This document shows positions 39,939 through 48,135 of a stretch of DNA of 55,672 nucleotides, one piece after another. The stretch spans positions 1 through 55,672 of the forward strand of contig VGYB01000009.1 of the NCBI GenBank assembly GCA_016873115.1. The letters are read 5' to 3'. The notes under the pieces are model-generated. The model ran no database searches and was not told the origin of the DNA. It saw only the letters and a list, made by a program, of their open reading frames with translations. The translations under genes were made by a program, and so were the position numbers. Origin of the DNA: Planctomycetota bacterium. Its GTDB lineage: Bacteria; Planctomycetota; Phycisphaerae; Phycisphaerales; SM1A02. Position 1 is the stretch's first letter; every line of letters starts with the position of its first letter.

Positions 39939-39994
39939 CGGCGTGGGATCCAGGCAGTGCAGGTCGGCGCGTCGTCGCACTTGATCGCGTGCGA

Positions 39995-41443
39995 TCAGGC
40001 CTGTCCGCGGACCCAATCGACCAGAAGCCGCACCCCCCAACCGGTGGGGCCGGCTGCACAGAGGTCAGTCGCCGATTCGCTGTTCGCGACGCCGGCCATG
40101 TCCAGGTGGGCCCACGGCAGGGTGTCATCCACGAAGAACGACAGGAATGCAGCGCCCTGGATCGGATGCGCCATGCGCGAGGGATTGCTGTTGATGAGGT
40201 CGGCGTGCTGGCCGCGCATGTAGTCGCGGTGCTCGGGCCAGAGCGGCAGGGTCCAGACCTTCTCGCCGGTCGCGGCCGCGCTCTGCTCGAGGCCTGCGCG
40301 CAGCGATGGATCGTTGCAGAAGAGCCCAGCGCTGAAGTGGCCGAGTGCCGTGACCACGCCGCCAGTGAGCGTGGCCAGATCGATGAGGTGCGTTGGCTTG
40401 AGCGTGCGGCACGCCCAGCTCATGGCATCGGCGAGCACCAGGCGGCCCTCGGCATCCGTGTTGGTGACTTCGACGGTCACGCCGTTGTGCATCGTGATGA
40501 TGTCGTCGGGGCGGTAGGACTCGCCGTTGACCATGTTCTCGGCAGCGCCCAGCACCGCCGTCACGCGCACGGGCAGGTCGAGCGCCGCGATGGCCTGCAT
40601 CGCGCCGAGCACGGCGGCGCCACCCATCTTGTCGTACTTCATGCCCTTCATGCCGTTGTTGACCTTGAGGCTGTAGCCGCCGGTGTCGTAGGTCAGCGTC
40701 TTGCCGATGAGCACGAGATGCTTGCCGCGCGCACGGCCCGAGAGCCGGCGGGGAGCGTGCTCAAGCACCGTGATGCAGGGCTTGGCAGCCGAACCCTTGC
40801 CCACATTGACGAGCCCCCCCATGCCGAGTTTCTGTGCTTGGCGGAAGTCGATCACGCGGTGCTTGAGGCCGGCCTTGCGGGCGAGTGCGCGGGCCTGCGC
40901 ATCGACCCATTGCGGGTTGCAGATGTTGGGTGGCGTGGCACCGAACCGACGCGCTGCATTGACGGCCTCGGCGACGACCAGGCCGCGCTCGAACGCCTCG
41001 CGGGTCTTGGCGGCATCGGTCCAGATGGCGAGCGTGGCACGACGCGGCTCCTTGCGCGTGGCCCGGCCATCGAGCTCGTCGAACCGCCACTGCGCGATCG
41101 CGATGCCCTCTGCGAGCGACGAGGCATGCGCCTGCAACTGGACGGGGGCCCGCAGTGCGATCGCGGTGGGCGCGGCGCGGTCGAGCCACTTGGCGAGTTT
41201 GGCACCGATCGTGCGTGCGCCCGAGGCGGTCAAGTCCTTCCTGGTGCCGAGGCCGACGACCAGGCTCGCATGGCCCACGAGCAGGCACTCGCCGGCATCG
41301 GCGCGGAACCCCGGGCTCGCGAACGCAGCACCGACGCTGGCCGCAACCGCGGCATCCTTGGCCGGCGGCGTGCGATCGTCGCTGAAGACGAAGGCGATCT
41401 GGAGCGCGGAACGGACCTGACGGACAGCGATGGACTGGAACAT
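39995..41443 (-). CDS. pepA: leucyl aminopeptidase, M17 family
   Basis: This 482-residue dinuclear-zinc aminopeptidase likely forms a cytosolic hexamer. The catalytic C-terminal domain has GKTLTYDTGGYSLKVN (Lys and Asp ligands), MKYDKMGGAAVLGAM, the signature NTDAEGRLVLADAMSW, and DLATLTGGVVTALG. The N-terminal ~160 residues are the usual regulatory domain. In E. coli PepA also binds DNA, which cannot be judged here. It is divergent from mnmG, with TAGCAT eight bases before its ATG. Confidence 0.92.
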   Translation of the reverse strand: MFQSIAVRQVRSALQIAFVFSDDRTPPAKDAAVAASVGAAFASPGFRADAGECLLVGHASLVVGLGTRKDLTASGARTIGAKLAKWLDRAAPTAIALRAPVQLQAHASSLAEGIAIAQWRFDELDGRATRKEPRRATLAIWTDAAKTREAFERGLVVAEAVNAARRFGATPPNICNPQWVDAQARALARKAGLKHRVIDFRQAQKLGMGGLVNVGKGSAAKPCITVLEHAPRRLSGRARGKHLVLIGKTLTYDTGGYSLKVNNGMKGMKYDKMGGAAVLGAMQAIAALDLPVRVTAVLGAAENMVNGESYRPDDIITMHNGVTVEVTNTDAEGRLVLADAMSWACRTLKPTHLIDLATLTGGVVTALGHFSAGLFCNDPSLRAGLEQSAAATGEKVWTLPLWPEHRDYMRGQHADLINSNPSRMAHPIQGAAFLSFFVDDTLPWAHLDMAGVANSESATDLCAAGPTGWGVRLLVDWVRGQA

Positions 41444-41486
41444 GGAACCGAATGCTAGCCGTGGGGGAACCGCGGGATGGACGGAC

Positions 41487-41492
41487 TATCCT
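41487..41492 (+). promoter_or_regulatory. -10 element, leaderless GTG start of mnmG
   Basis: TATCCT is followed by six bases and GTG at 41499. This placement singles out 41499 among the possible mnmG starts. Confidence 0.5.
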
Positions 41493-41498
41493 TGTGCT

Positions 41499-43445
41499 GT
41501 GGATCTGTCGTTTGATGTCGTCGTGATCGGAGGTGGCCACGCGGGCACCGAGGCAGCGCATGCCGCGGCGAAGGTGCTTCGCGCGCATGGCCTCGGCCGG
41601 GTGGCGCTGGTCACCATGGATGCCTCGCGCATCGGCGCGATGAGCTGCAACCCTGCGATCGGTGGCTTGGCCAAGGGGCAGATGGTGCGCGAGATCGATG
41701 CGCTCGGTGGGCTCATGGGTCGTGCGACCGACGCCACCGGCATCATGTTCAAGATGCTGAACACCTCCAAGGGTGCCGCCGTGCGCGGACCCCGTGCGCA
41801 GTGCGACAAGCATGCGTACGCCGCCGAGGTGCAGCGCTTGGTCGCGTGCGATCCCGGGATCACCGTGATCGAGGGCACCGTCGATGGCTTCGAGGTCGTG
41901 GACGGCGCCATCGTGGGGGCGGTGCTCGCTCCGGGGGCGTGCGTGGTCGTCGCCGATGACTCAGCGATCGAAGCCAATGCGGCGGGCGACCGACTCGCCC
42001 GTGCTCCGTATGGCGATGGCGGCCAGCGCAGCCCGCGAGGTCAAGGCCCGACCACGCTGCGCTGCAGCGCATGCGTCCTCACGACGGGCACCTTCATGCG
42101 TGCGCTCATGCACACCGGCCAGGAGAAGATGGTCGGTGGTCGCATCGGCGAAGGCGCCGCTGTTCCGGTCAGCGCCACCTTGCGTGCACTCGGCTTCGAT
42201 CTCGGCCGGCTCAAGACCGGAACGCCGCCGCGCCTGGCGCGTGGTTCGATTGACTGGGAGTCATTGCCTGCGCAGGTGGGCGATGCTCGCCCCGAACCCT
42301 TCAGCGAAGCCACCGACCGATCGAGGTTTCCCGCACTCCGCCAGGTGGAGTGCCGTGCCACGCAGACCACGCCATGGATGCACCAGCTCATTCGCGACAA
42401 CCTTCACCTGGCCCCGATGTATGCCGGTGAGGTCGAAGCGGAGTGCGGGCCTCGGTACTGCCCGAGCCTGGAGGACAAGGTGGTGCGATTCGCCGATCGC
42501 GACAGCCATCATGTCTTCCTCGAGCCCGAGAGCCTGCATACGGATGAGGTCTATTGCAACGGACTGAGCACGAGCCTTCCGGCCGCGGTGCAGGAGCGGA
42601 TCGTGCGTGGCTTGGCTGGGTGCGAGCGGGCAACCATCCTCAAGTACGGATACGCCGTCGAGTACGACATGGTCTGGCCGCACCAGATCGATGCGACCGG
42701 CGAGACCAAGCTCGTGCGCGGCCTGTTCCTGGCTGGGCAGATCAACGGCACCAGTGGTTACGAGGAAGCGGGTGCGCAGGGGCTCCTCGCAGGCTTGAAT
42801 GCCGCGCGGCGGGTGCGGGGCCATGACGCGGTGCGGCTTGGCCGCGAACAGGCGTACATCGGCGTGATGATGGATGACTTGGTGACCAAGGTGCCGCGTG
42901 AGCCGTACCGCATGTTCACCAGCCGGGCCGAGCATCGCTTGCTGCTGCGAGCCGACAACGCGGCCGATCGGCTCACGCGCGATGCGCGGTCCTGGGGGTT
43001 GATCACCGACGATCACTGGCACGCCTTCGAGGCTGCGCAGGCTGCGCTCGCGGCACTGCGCACACGGCTCGATCCGAAGACCGCATCGGGCCGGGCGCTG
43101 CGGCCTGTTGCGCTCGATCCTGCAACGACTGACGAGGCCTTTGCGCTCGCCCTGGGCATCGATGATGTGGCACTGGCCTCCAAGGCCATGACCGAGGTGC
43201 GCTACGAGGGGTACATCACGCGCATGCACAGCGACATCCGGCGTGCGCAGGATCACGAGCGGGTGAGCGTGCCGATGGATCTCGATCCCTCGGGGGTGAC
43301 TGGCTTGCGTGGCGAGGCCGTGGAGGTGCTCCGCAAGTTCCGTCCGGCCACGCTGGGCCAGGCGGGTCGGCTTGCCGGCATCAATCCCGCGGATGTCAGT
43401 CTGCTCGCGATCGCGATCAAGCGGCATCGCTCCGCCGGTCGTTAG
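41499..43445 (+). CDS. mnmG: tRNA uridine-5-carboxymethylaminomethyl modification enzyme MnmG (GidA)
   Basis: This FAD protein works with MnmE to make cmnm5U34 in tRNAs. It has 648 residues from the GTG. The N-terminal dinucleotide fold is FDVVVIGGGHAGTEAAHAAAK, then SCNPAIGGLAKGQMVREIDALGG (shown in part). The signatures GRIGEGAAVPVS, LKTGTPPRL and NGTSGYEEAGAQGLLAG are typical, as is the C-terminal helical domain. Two in-frame ATGs upstream (41430, 41442) overlap pepA and would add sequence without homology. A short insertion rich in Asp/Gly occurs near residue 155-170. mnmE is not in the window. Confidence 0.93.
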   Translation: MDLSFDVVVIGGGHAGTEAAHAAAKVLRAHGLGRVALVTMDASRIGAMSCNPAIGGLAKGQMVREIDALGGLMGRATDATGIMFKMLNTSKGAAVRGPRAQCDKHAYAAEVQRLVACDPGITVIEGTVDGFEVVDGAIVGAVLAPGACVVVADDSAIEANAAGDRLARAPYGDGGQRSPRGQGPTTLRCSACVLTTGTFMRALMHTGQEKMVGGRIGEGAAVPVSATLRALGFDLGRLKTGTPPRLARGSIDWESLPAQVGDARPEPFSEATDRSRFPALRQVECRATQTTPWMHQLIRDNLHLAPMYAGEVEAECGPRYCPSLEDKVVRFADRDSHHVFLEPESLHTDEVYCNGLSTSLPAAVQERIVRGLAGCERATILKYGYAVEYDMVWPHQIDATGETKLVRGLFLAGQINGTSGYEEAGAQGLLAGLNAARRVRGHDAVRLGREQAYIGVMMDDLVTKVPREPYRMFTSRAEHRLLLRADNAADRLTRDARSWGLITDDHWHAFEAAQAALAALRTRLDPKTASGRALRPVALDPATTDEAFALALGIDDVALASKAMTEVRYEGYITRMHSDIRRAQDHERVSVPMDLDPSGVTGLRGEAVEVLRKFRPATLGQAGRLAGINPADVSLLAIAIKRHRSAGR

Positions 43446-43448
43446 ACT
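43443..43448 (+). promoter_or_regulatory. -10 element of tRNA-Thr
   Basis: TAGACT lies 12 bases before the first tRNA base, predicting a precursor with a 5' leader of about 6 nt. It begins just before the mnmG stop ends. Confidence 0.5.
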
Positions 43449-43460
43449 CTCAGCACCTCC

Positions 43461-43533
43461 GCCGCCGTAGCTCAATTGGCAGAGCACCTGATTTGTAATC
43501 TGGAGGTTGCCGGTTCAATTCCGGTCGGCGGCT
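43461..43533 (+). tRNA. tRNA-Thr (anticodon UGU)
   Basis: This 73-nt cloverleaf has a 7-bp acceptor stem gccgccg/cggcggc with discriminator U, and a D-stem gctc/gagc. The anticodon loop tttgtaa gives TGT (43494-43496, decoding ACA and related Thr codons). The T-stem gccgg/ccggt has loop ttcaatt. The anticodon stem cctga/tctgg contains a U-U mismatch at 29-41. The 3' CCA is not encoded. Confidence 0.93.
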
Positions 43534-43571
43534 TTGGCATCCTCATCGCGAGGTGCGCCGGGTCATGCCAT

Positions 43572-43591
43572 CGCCGCGTCTCCACGCGGCG
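43572..43591 (+). terminator. hairpin downstream of tRNA-Thr
   Basis: A perfect 8-bp stem (43572-43579 with 43584-43591, loop ctcc) lies 38 bases past the tRNA. There is no U-tract, so it may be a pause or processing stem. Confidence 0.35.
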
Positions 43592-43664
43592 GGGCGCGAC
43601 GCGGATTCCCGTCCCAATCCCGCCCATCCGTCGCGCAGTGTGATTGACCCCGCGAAATCCACCC

Positions 43665-43670
43665 TACGAT
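43665..43670 (+). promoter_or_regulatory. -10 element, leaderless start at 43678
   Basis: TACGAT is followed by seven bases and ATG at 43678. A TTGACC at 43644-43649 is 15 bases upstream, a short but possible -35 spacing. An earlier ATG at 43669 lies inside the hexamer. Confidence 0.45.
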
Positions 43671-43677
43671 GACCAGC

Positions 43678-44889
43678 ATGAGTTTCCGTGCGCTGACCCT
43701 TGCGGTACTCGCCCTCTCGCTGGTGGTCTCGCTCGTGAGCACGCTGCTCGGGCTCTTCTTGGCGAGCGACGAAGCATGGCGACTCGCCGGCACGGCGATG
43801 ATCCTCACGGCGATGAGTGGGACCTGGGCGGCCGCTACGCGTGGGGGCGACGCCCGATTGACGCCCTCCGTGCTGTGCATCGTGATCGGGAGTGGTCTCT
43901 CGGCCGCGTGGTTCTGCGTGTCTGTTTGGTCGGGCGGACGACTCTTCGAATCTGTTCTCTCGTCCGGCTTCGCGTGCCTTGGCGCGACCATCGCGGGGGC
44001 CATCTCGATGCGAGCCTTGGCCTTTCCGCTCGCCGTGCGCGCTGGATGGGTGGCGTTTGGACTGCAGATGGCAGCGCTCGTCGCTTGGGTCGCAGCGGCC
44101 TGGAATGTTGGAACCGGGATCGACGACGGACTCCGCGGGTGGCAGTTCATGGCGGTCTCGCCGATCGCGTTCATGATCTGCTTCGGTGAGCCGCGCGAGC
44201 GCGGCGCGACGGCGTGGCAGGTCGCAGGACTTGTTCCGCTCGGAGCAGCGCTCGCGGTCTGGCTCAGCATTGCGAGCGGGCTTGTGCAGCCGTGGAACTT
44301 GAGCGAGCCAGAACGCAGCTCCATGAACCAGAAGGCTGCGTGGGCCGTGCTTCTGGGGACCGTCGCGCTCGCCATCGGCATGGGCCGCGTCTTTCGCCAC
44401 GCCAGTGGTGGGCGCTGGGCCCGCGCGCTGCACCTTACCACGGTCGGCCTCGTCCTCTTGGAGGGCGGGCTCCTCTTCTCCTACATCTCGCTGATGTGGC
44501 GCGGTGATCTGGTCGAGCGCGTGCTCGTGGCGATGATCCCAATGATCGTTTCGGGCGGACTGATCTCGGCCGTGCTGGACCGCATGGCCCGCGCGATCAA
44601 GGTCACGAGCATCTTGGACTTGAAGGACATCCGATGTGACTGCCCACGATGCAAGCATCGGCAGCATGTTGCGACTGACGGACGAATGCACCCGTGCAAT
44701 CGTTGTGGGCTTGGACTCACCATCGTGCTCTCGCAGCGGCAGTGCTTCGCGTGTTCGTATGACCTTGAGGGTTCTCACGGAGCGACAGCCTGTCCCGAGT
44801 GTGGGGCGCCCGTGATCACTCAGCTCGCGGCGCAACCGTTGGGTGCGGCCGCGCCTGCGATGGCGGACCGCGCGCCGCCGATCGGGTGA
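43678..44889 (+). CDS. polytopic membrane protein with C-terminal zinc ribbons
   Basis: This 403-residue protein has roughly eight hydrophobic segments over residues 1-305. A cytoplasmic C-terminus follows with two four-Cys ribbons: CDCPRCKHRQ...CNRCGLGL, then CFACSYDLEG...CPECGAPV. The second resembles the short 'CxxCxYDLxG...CPECG' ribbon found on many planctomycete membrane proteins. Function is unknown; the ribbons suggest protein or nucleic-acid binding. The HAD phosphatase gene begins nine bases after the stop, so they are co-transcribed. Confidence 0.78.
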   Translation: MSFRALTLAVLALSLVVSLVSTLLGLFLASDEAWRLAGTAMILTAMSGTWAAATRGGDARLTPSVLCIVIGSGLSAAWFCVSVWSGGRLFESVLSSGFACLGATIAGAISMRALAFPLAVRAGWVAFGLQMAALVAWVAAAWNVGTGIDDGLRGWQFMAVSPIAFMICFGEPRERGATAWQVAGLVPLGAALAVWLSIASGLVQPWNLSEPERSSMNQKAAWAVLLGTVALAIGMGRVFRHASGGRWARALHLTTVGLVLLEGGLLFSYISLMWRGDLVERVLVAMIPMIVSGGLISAVLDRMARAIKVTSILDLKDIRCDCPRCKHRQHVATDGRMHPCNRCGLGLTIVLSQRQCFACSYDLEGSHGATACPECGAPVITQLAAQPLGAAAPAMADRAPPIG

Positions 44890-44898
44890 GCGCGTGCG

Positions 44899-45564
44899 AT
44901 GAGCACCCACCTCGTCCTGGACTTCGACAGCACGATCGTCACGCTGGAATCGCTCGACGAGCTTGCTGCGATGGCACTCGAAGGCCGTCGCGACCGTGAT
45001 GAGGTGCTCGCACGCATCCGTTCGATCACAGACGCCGGCATGGACGGCTCGCTGCCGATTGACCAGAGCCTGTCGCAGCGCCTGGCGCTCCTGCGCTTTG
45101 ACCGTGCCATGGTGCGTCGGCTCATTGATCGCCTGCACCATGCGGTGAGCCCATCGCTGCTCGCTCATGCCAAGGAGCTGCGCGAGGGTGCGGACCGAGT
45201 CTGGGTCGTCACCAGCGGGTTTCACGAGTGGATCGATCCGGTGGTGGGAGCGCTCGGGATCGAGCGATCGCATGTGCGCGCGAATCGCCTGCTCTGGTCA
45301 GGGGATGGCGAGGTGCTGGGCCTGGATCCATCAAGCGAACTCGCGTCGCCCCGGAGCAAGCCACGCGCCGTTCGCGCGCTCGGACTGTCCGGTCGAGTGA
45401 TCGCTGTGGGCGATGGCATCACCGATTGGGAGATCCGCGACGACGGCGCGGCCCATGAGTTCATCGCCTTCACCGAGACCGCCGAGCGGAGTTCGGTCGT
45501 CTCGCGTGCTGATCACATCGCTCGCGACTTCGGCGCCGTCATGCTCCGCTGGCACGCATCGTGA
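44899..45564 (+). CDS. HAD-family phosphatase, SerB-like
   Basis: This 221-residue HAD hydrolase starts with motif I as LVLDFDSTIVTLESLDEL (nucleophile Asp plus DxDxT/S). Motif II is VVTSGFHEWI, and motif IV is VIAVGDGITDWEIRDDG. The Glu after motif I and the helical cap match phosphoserine phosphatase SerB, which completes serine synthesis. SerB usually reads DxDGT or DSTV here, so the assignment is likely but not certain. It follows the zinc-ribbon membrane protein by nine bases. Confidence 0.8.
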   Translation: MSTHLVLDFDSTIVTLESLDELAAMALEGRRDRDEVLARIRSITDAGMDGSLPIDQSLSQRLALLRFDRAMVRRLIDRLHHAVSPSLLAHAKELREGADRVWVVTSGFHEWIDPVVGALGIERSHVRANRLLWSGDGEVLGLDPSSELASPRSKPRAVRALGLSGRVIAVGDGITDWEIRDDGAAHEFIAFTETAERSSVVSRADHIARDFGAVMLRWHAS

Positions 45565-45599
45565 GGTCAGCGCTGGGGCGATTGCATCGGCCGCCGCGC

Positions 45600-48017
45600 T
45601 CAGCTCCACGCACTGATGAGCGCACCAAGATCCGCGCCGTCCACCACGCCGTCGCCAGTCAGGTCGCCGGGAAGGCCGCTGCCGGAGGAACCCCACGCCG
45701 AGAGAAGAATGCCCAAGTCGGCACCGTTCACTGCGCCGTCACCGTTGAGATCTGGCGAGGGTGGGCAGACCCCGCACCACAGAGTGACCTCGTACCGCGT
45801 GCCGAATGCACCCGGGATGATCGGGGGATCGTCGGGATTGGGCGGGTTGTCGGGGTCCGGCTCGGTGCATGGTTGTCCTGACTGGATCGGTCCTTCCGGG
45901 CTGCCGAGGCTCACGATCGCGAACCACGACTCGTCCGCAGGGACGCAGACGGAGGTGACGAGCGGATCGCACGGTCCGATGGCGTGCCACGCGAGCTCTT
46001 CAAGCGTGGTGGTGCAACTGCCGCGCACGATCGTCAGGCTGGCAGGGAACTCAGCGCGCAGGCTGATCGTGTGACCGCCCGGGGGCAGTGCATACCAATC
46101 GGTGTCGCGCGGAGCGCCGGTGGTGCACCTGCCGGCCACGCGGTCGCCGCAGGCCAGCGCATCGAACACCGGCTCGGGCAGCGTGCACCCATCGTTGATC
46201 CGGTCGTAGCACGCTTCGCCCTCGGGGCGCGCGCCGGGCGGACCCTCGAGTTCGCAGGGCGTGAAGGGGCACCACCATGCGGCATCGCTCACGCAGATCT
46301 GGTCCCAGAGCGCGGCGCCGCACCAACCATCCAGCCGAACGGATCGTGCACAACATGCCTCGTCGTCACAACCGCCGGTGTCGTGGGCGGTGTCACAAGC
46401 ACCGGGCGAGGGGCAGTACAGCCCATCGCACTCCTCGTCCGCAACATCCACGCACGATTGATCCCAACCGATCACGCAGCAGTCCGGCACGATCAGGCAC
46501 ACAGCTTCGCAGCACGCGGTGGTGAAGCAGCCCGGCGTCGGATGCGGTTCGTCGCAGCGGCCCGCCGATCCGTCACCGGGGCCGCAGGTCGTGCCGGCGA
46601 GCGAACCTCCATCGATGGGGTGGCTGGGTGGCGGGCCCCAGGCGGCCAGTGCACGCGCGTGCTCCCGCGCGGCCTGCGCGCGTGATCGATGGGAGAGCGG
46701 AGCTCGATCGGCACCTTGAGTGCTGTGGGTCGTTCCCGCGATCGCGGGCGGTATGGGTTTCGCGTTCGGCGAGGGTTTCGTGTTGGGCGTCGGCATCGCG
46801 GTCGCGGTGGGCTTCGTGTTCGGTGTGGGCTTCGTGCTCGGCGTGGCTCCGAGCGAGGACTGCCCGAACGCGCAGCCAGTCAGGTTCGGCAACGAGATGA
46901 TCGCGTTGCTGCTGATGTCCACGGCCACGATGTCCAGATCGCAATCGCCGTCGGTATCTTCGAGCTCGATGTGCCGAACGAACGGGCTTGGGCGCTTGAG
47001 CACAGGTTCGCCGAAGACAGGCTGCGTCGGCGTGCCCAGATTTTCCATCAGATACAGGCCGCCGTTGATGATGGCGACGCTGGTCACGACATCGAGATCG
47101 CCGTCACGATCGAGATCAGCCACGGCGCAGGTCCATCCGTAGCCGGTGTCAGGCCCCGGGAAAGAAACCTGCCGCGTGAACCGGCCACCATCGTTCCAGC
47201 AGATGACGAGCGGCTGGTGCACCTCCACCGAGAGCAACTGCGCGACCATGTCGTCGTCGCCGTCATCATCCATGTCGGCCAGGACGAAGGTCGTGATCGC
47301 CGGCTGGTCGGGAACGAGCGGCTGGACGGGCGTGTGCACCGGCCAGTCGGCGAGCACGCCATCGCGGTTGCGCCAGATGAGCAAGGACCCCGTCGAGATG
47401 GAGGACGCCACGACATCGATCCACCCATCGCCGTCGACATCCGAAGCGCGCACCTGCTGCAGCGAGCCCGTGCCGCCGAACCAGTCATCGTTGCGCAGGC
47501 GCTGATGGGGAACGAAGCCCCCGTGCCCATCGGCCCGATCGATCCGCAGCGTCGGTCCCGATGCATTGGCGATGACGAGATCGTCGAGACCGTCGCCGGT
47601 GAAGTCGGCCAGATCCATCGTGCGAGGCTCGCGCTCCTGCCCCCAGATGGAGCCGATGCTGAACTGCGCTTGGCCGAGGTTGTCGAGCCGGAGGACGGAA
47701 CCTTGATAGGCACGCAAGGCAAGGAGAACATTGGGCGGTCCAGCGGTTCCTGGCGGCACGACGGCCCAATCGGCTTGGGCGGGTAGCTCCAGCTCACGCC
47801 AAGCGCCGAAGGACGGAGCGCCACCAGTGCCAAGCGACCATCGAATCAGGCGATCGATGTTGCGGCCAGGCACGATCGCATCGAGCGCGCCGTCACCATC
47901 AAGGTCCGCGAGCACCACCTGGTTTGGTGCGTGCGCTGGTGGCAGCACGGAACCGCTGTTGGGACCGAACGGGATGTCGGTCGCGAGCATCCAGGCGATC
48001 GCGGCGATCGTGTTCAC
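45600..48017 (-). CDS. secreted FG-GAP/VCBS repeat protein with Cys-rich modules and dockerin-like end
   Basis: This 805-residue protein has six calcium-type DxDGDGxxD repeats (ADLDGDGALD, ADFTGDGLDD, SDVDGDGWID, ADMDDDGDDD, ADLDRDGDLD, EDTDGDCDLD) over residues ~34-360, as in beta-propeller FG-GAP domains. A Pro/Thr/Lys linker of short near-repeats (TPNTKP) follows at ~385-415. Two Cys-rich modules come at ~490-590. A further beta-rich domain precedes two dockerin-like units (DLNGDGAVNGADLGILLSAW and DLTGDGVVDGADLGALISAW). The start is GTG, and the N-terminal signal is short and weak. CATACT six bases before it could be the -10. Likely cell-surface, function unknown. Confidence 0.85.
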   Translation of the reverse strand: MNTIAAIAWMLATDIPFGPNSGSVLPPAHAPNQVVLADLDGDGALDAIVPGRNIDRLIRWSLGTGGAPSFGAWRELELPAQADWAVVPPGTAGPPNVLLALRAYQGSVLRLDNLGQAQFSIGSIWGQEREPRTMDLADFTGDGLDDLVIANASGPTLRIDRADGHGGFVPHQRLRNDDWFGGTGSLQQVRASDVDGDGWIDVVASSISTGSLLIWRNRDGVLADWPVHTPVQPLVPDQPAITTFVLADMDDDGDDDMVAQLLSVEVHQPLVICWNDGGRFTRQVSFPGPDTGYGWTCAVADLDRDGDLDVVTSVAIINGGLYLMENLGTPTQPVFGEPVLKRPSPFVRHIELEDTDGDCDLDIVAVDISSNAIISLPNLTGCAFGQSSLGATPSTKPTPNTKPTATAMPTPNTKPSPNAKPIPPAIAGTTHSTQGADRAPLSHRSRAQAAREHARALAAWGPPPSHPIDGGSLAGTTCGPGDGSAGRCDEPHPTPGCFTTACCEAVCLIVPDCCVIGWDQSCVDVADEECDGLYCPSPGACDTAHDTGGCDDEACCARSVRLDGWCGAALWDQICVSDAAWWCPFTPCELEGPPGARPEGEACYDRINDGCTLPEPVFDALACGDRVAGRCTTGAPRDTDWYALPPGGHTISLRAEFPASLTIVRGSCTTTLEELAWHAIGPCDPLVTSVCVPADESWFAIVSLGSPEGPIQSGQPCTEPDPDNPPNPDDPPIIPGAFGTRYEVTLWCGVCPPSPDLNGDGAVNGADLGILLSAWGSSGSGLPGDLTGDGVVDGADLGALISAWS
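46735..46855 (-). repeat. low-complexity Pro/Thr/Lys linker repeats
   Basis: Short imperfect units (about 18-27 bases, reading ggcttcgtgttcgg-like on the plus strand) encode the TPNTKPT-type linker inside the 45600-48017 gene. They could slip and vary in copy number. Confidence 0.6.
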
Positions 48018-48071
48018 GGCATCAGTATGTCGAGCCCGCTGTGCGACGCCATCCCGTCGCTGGCAGTTGAT

Positions 48072-48108
48072 CCAAAAACAAATCCCCCCCGGCGCAGGGC
48101 CGGGGGGG
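48072..48108 (-). terminator. strong intrinsic terminator after the 812-residue protein gene
   Basis: A 10-bp stem of seven G-C pairs plus ggc/gcc (48084-48093 with 48099-48108, loop gcagg) is followed on the minus strand by a tttgttttt run. It lies 28 bases past the stop at 48136 and isolates the two giant genes. Confidence 0.85.
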
Positions 48109-48135
48109 AAGTGATCTCAGGAGACTGGCTTCGGA

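Noticed and set aside
39982-39997. Inverted repeat tgatcgc/gcgatca as a terminator or operator
   Set aside because: The arms are seven bases with a two-base gap and overlap the pepA stop codon; it could be chance in a sequence rich in gatc.
46735-46855. Short repeated units resembling a CRISPR array
   Set aside because: The units are contiguous, lie in frame inside a coding gene and encode a Pro/Thr/Lys linker; there are no spacers and no cas genes.
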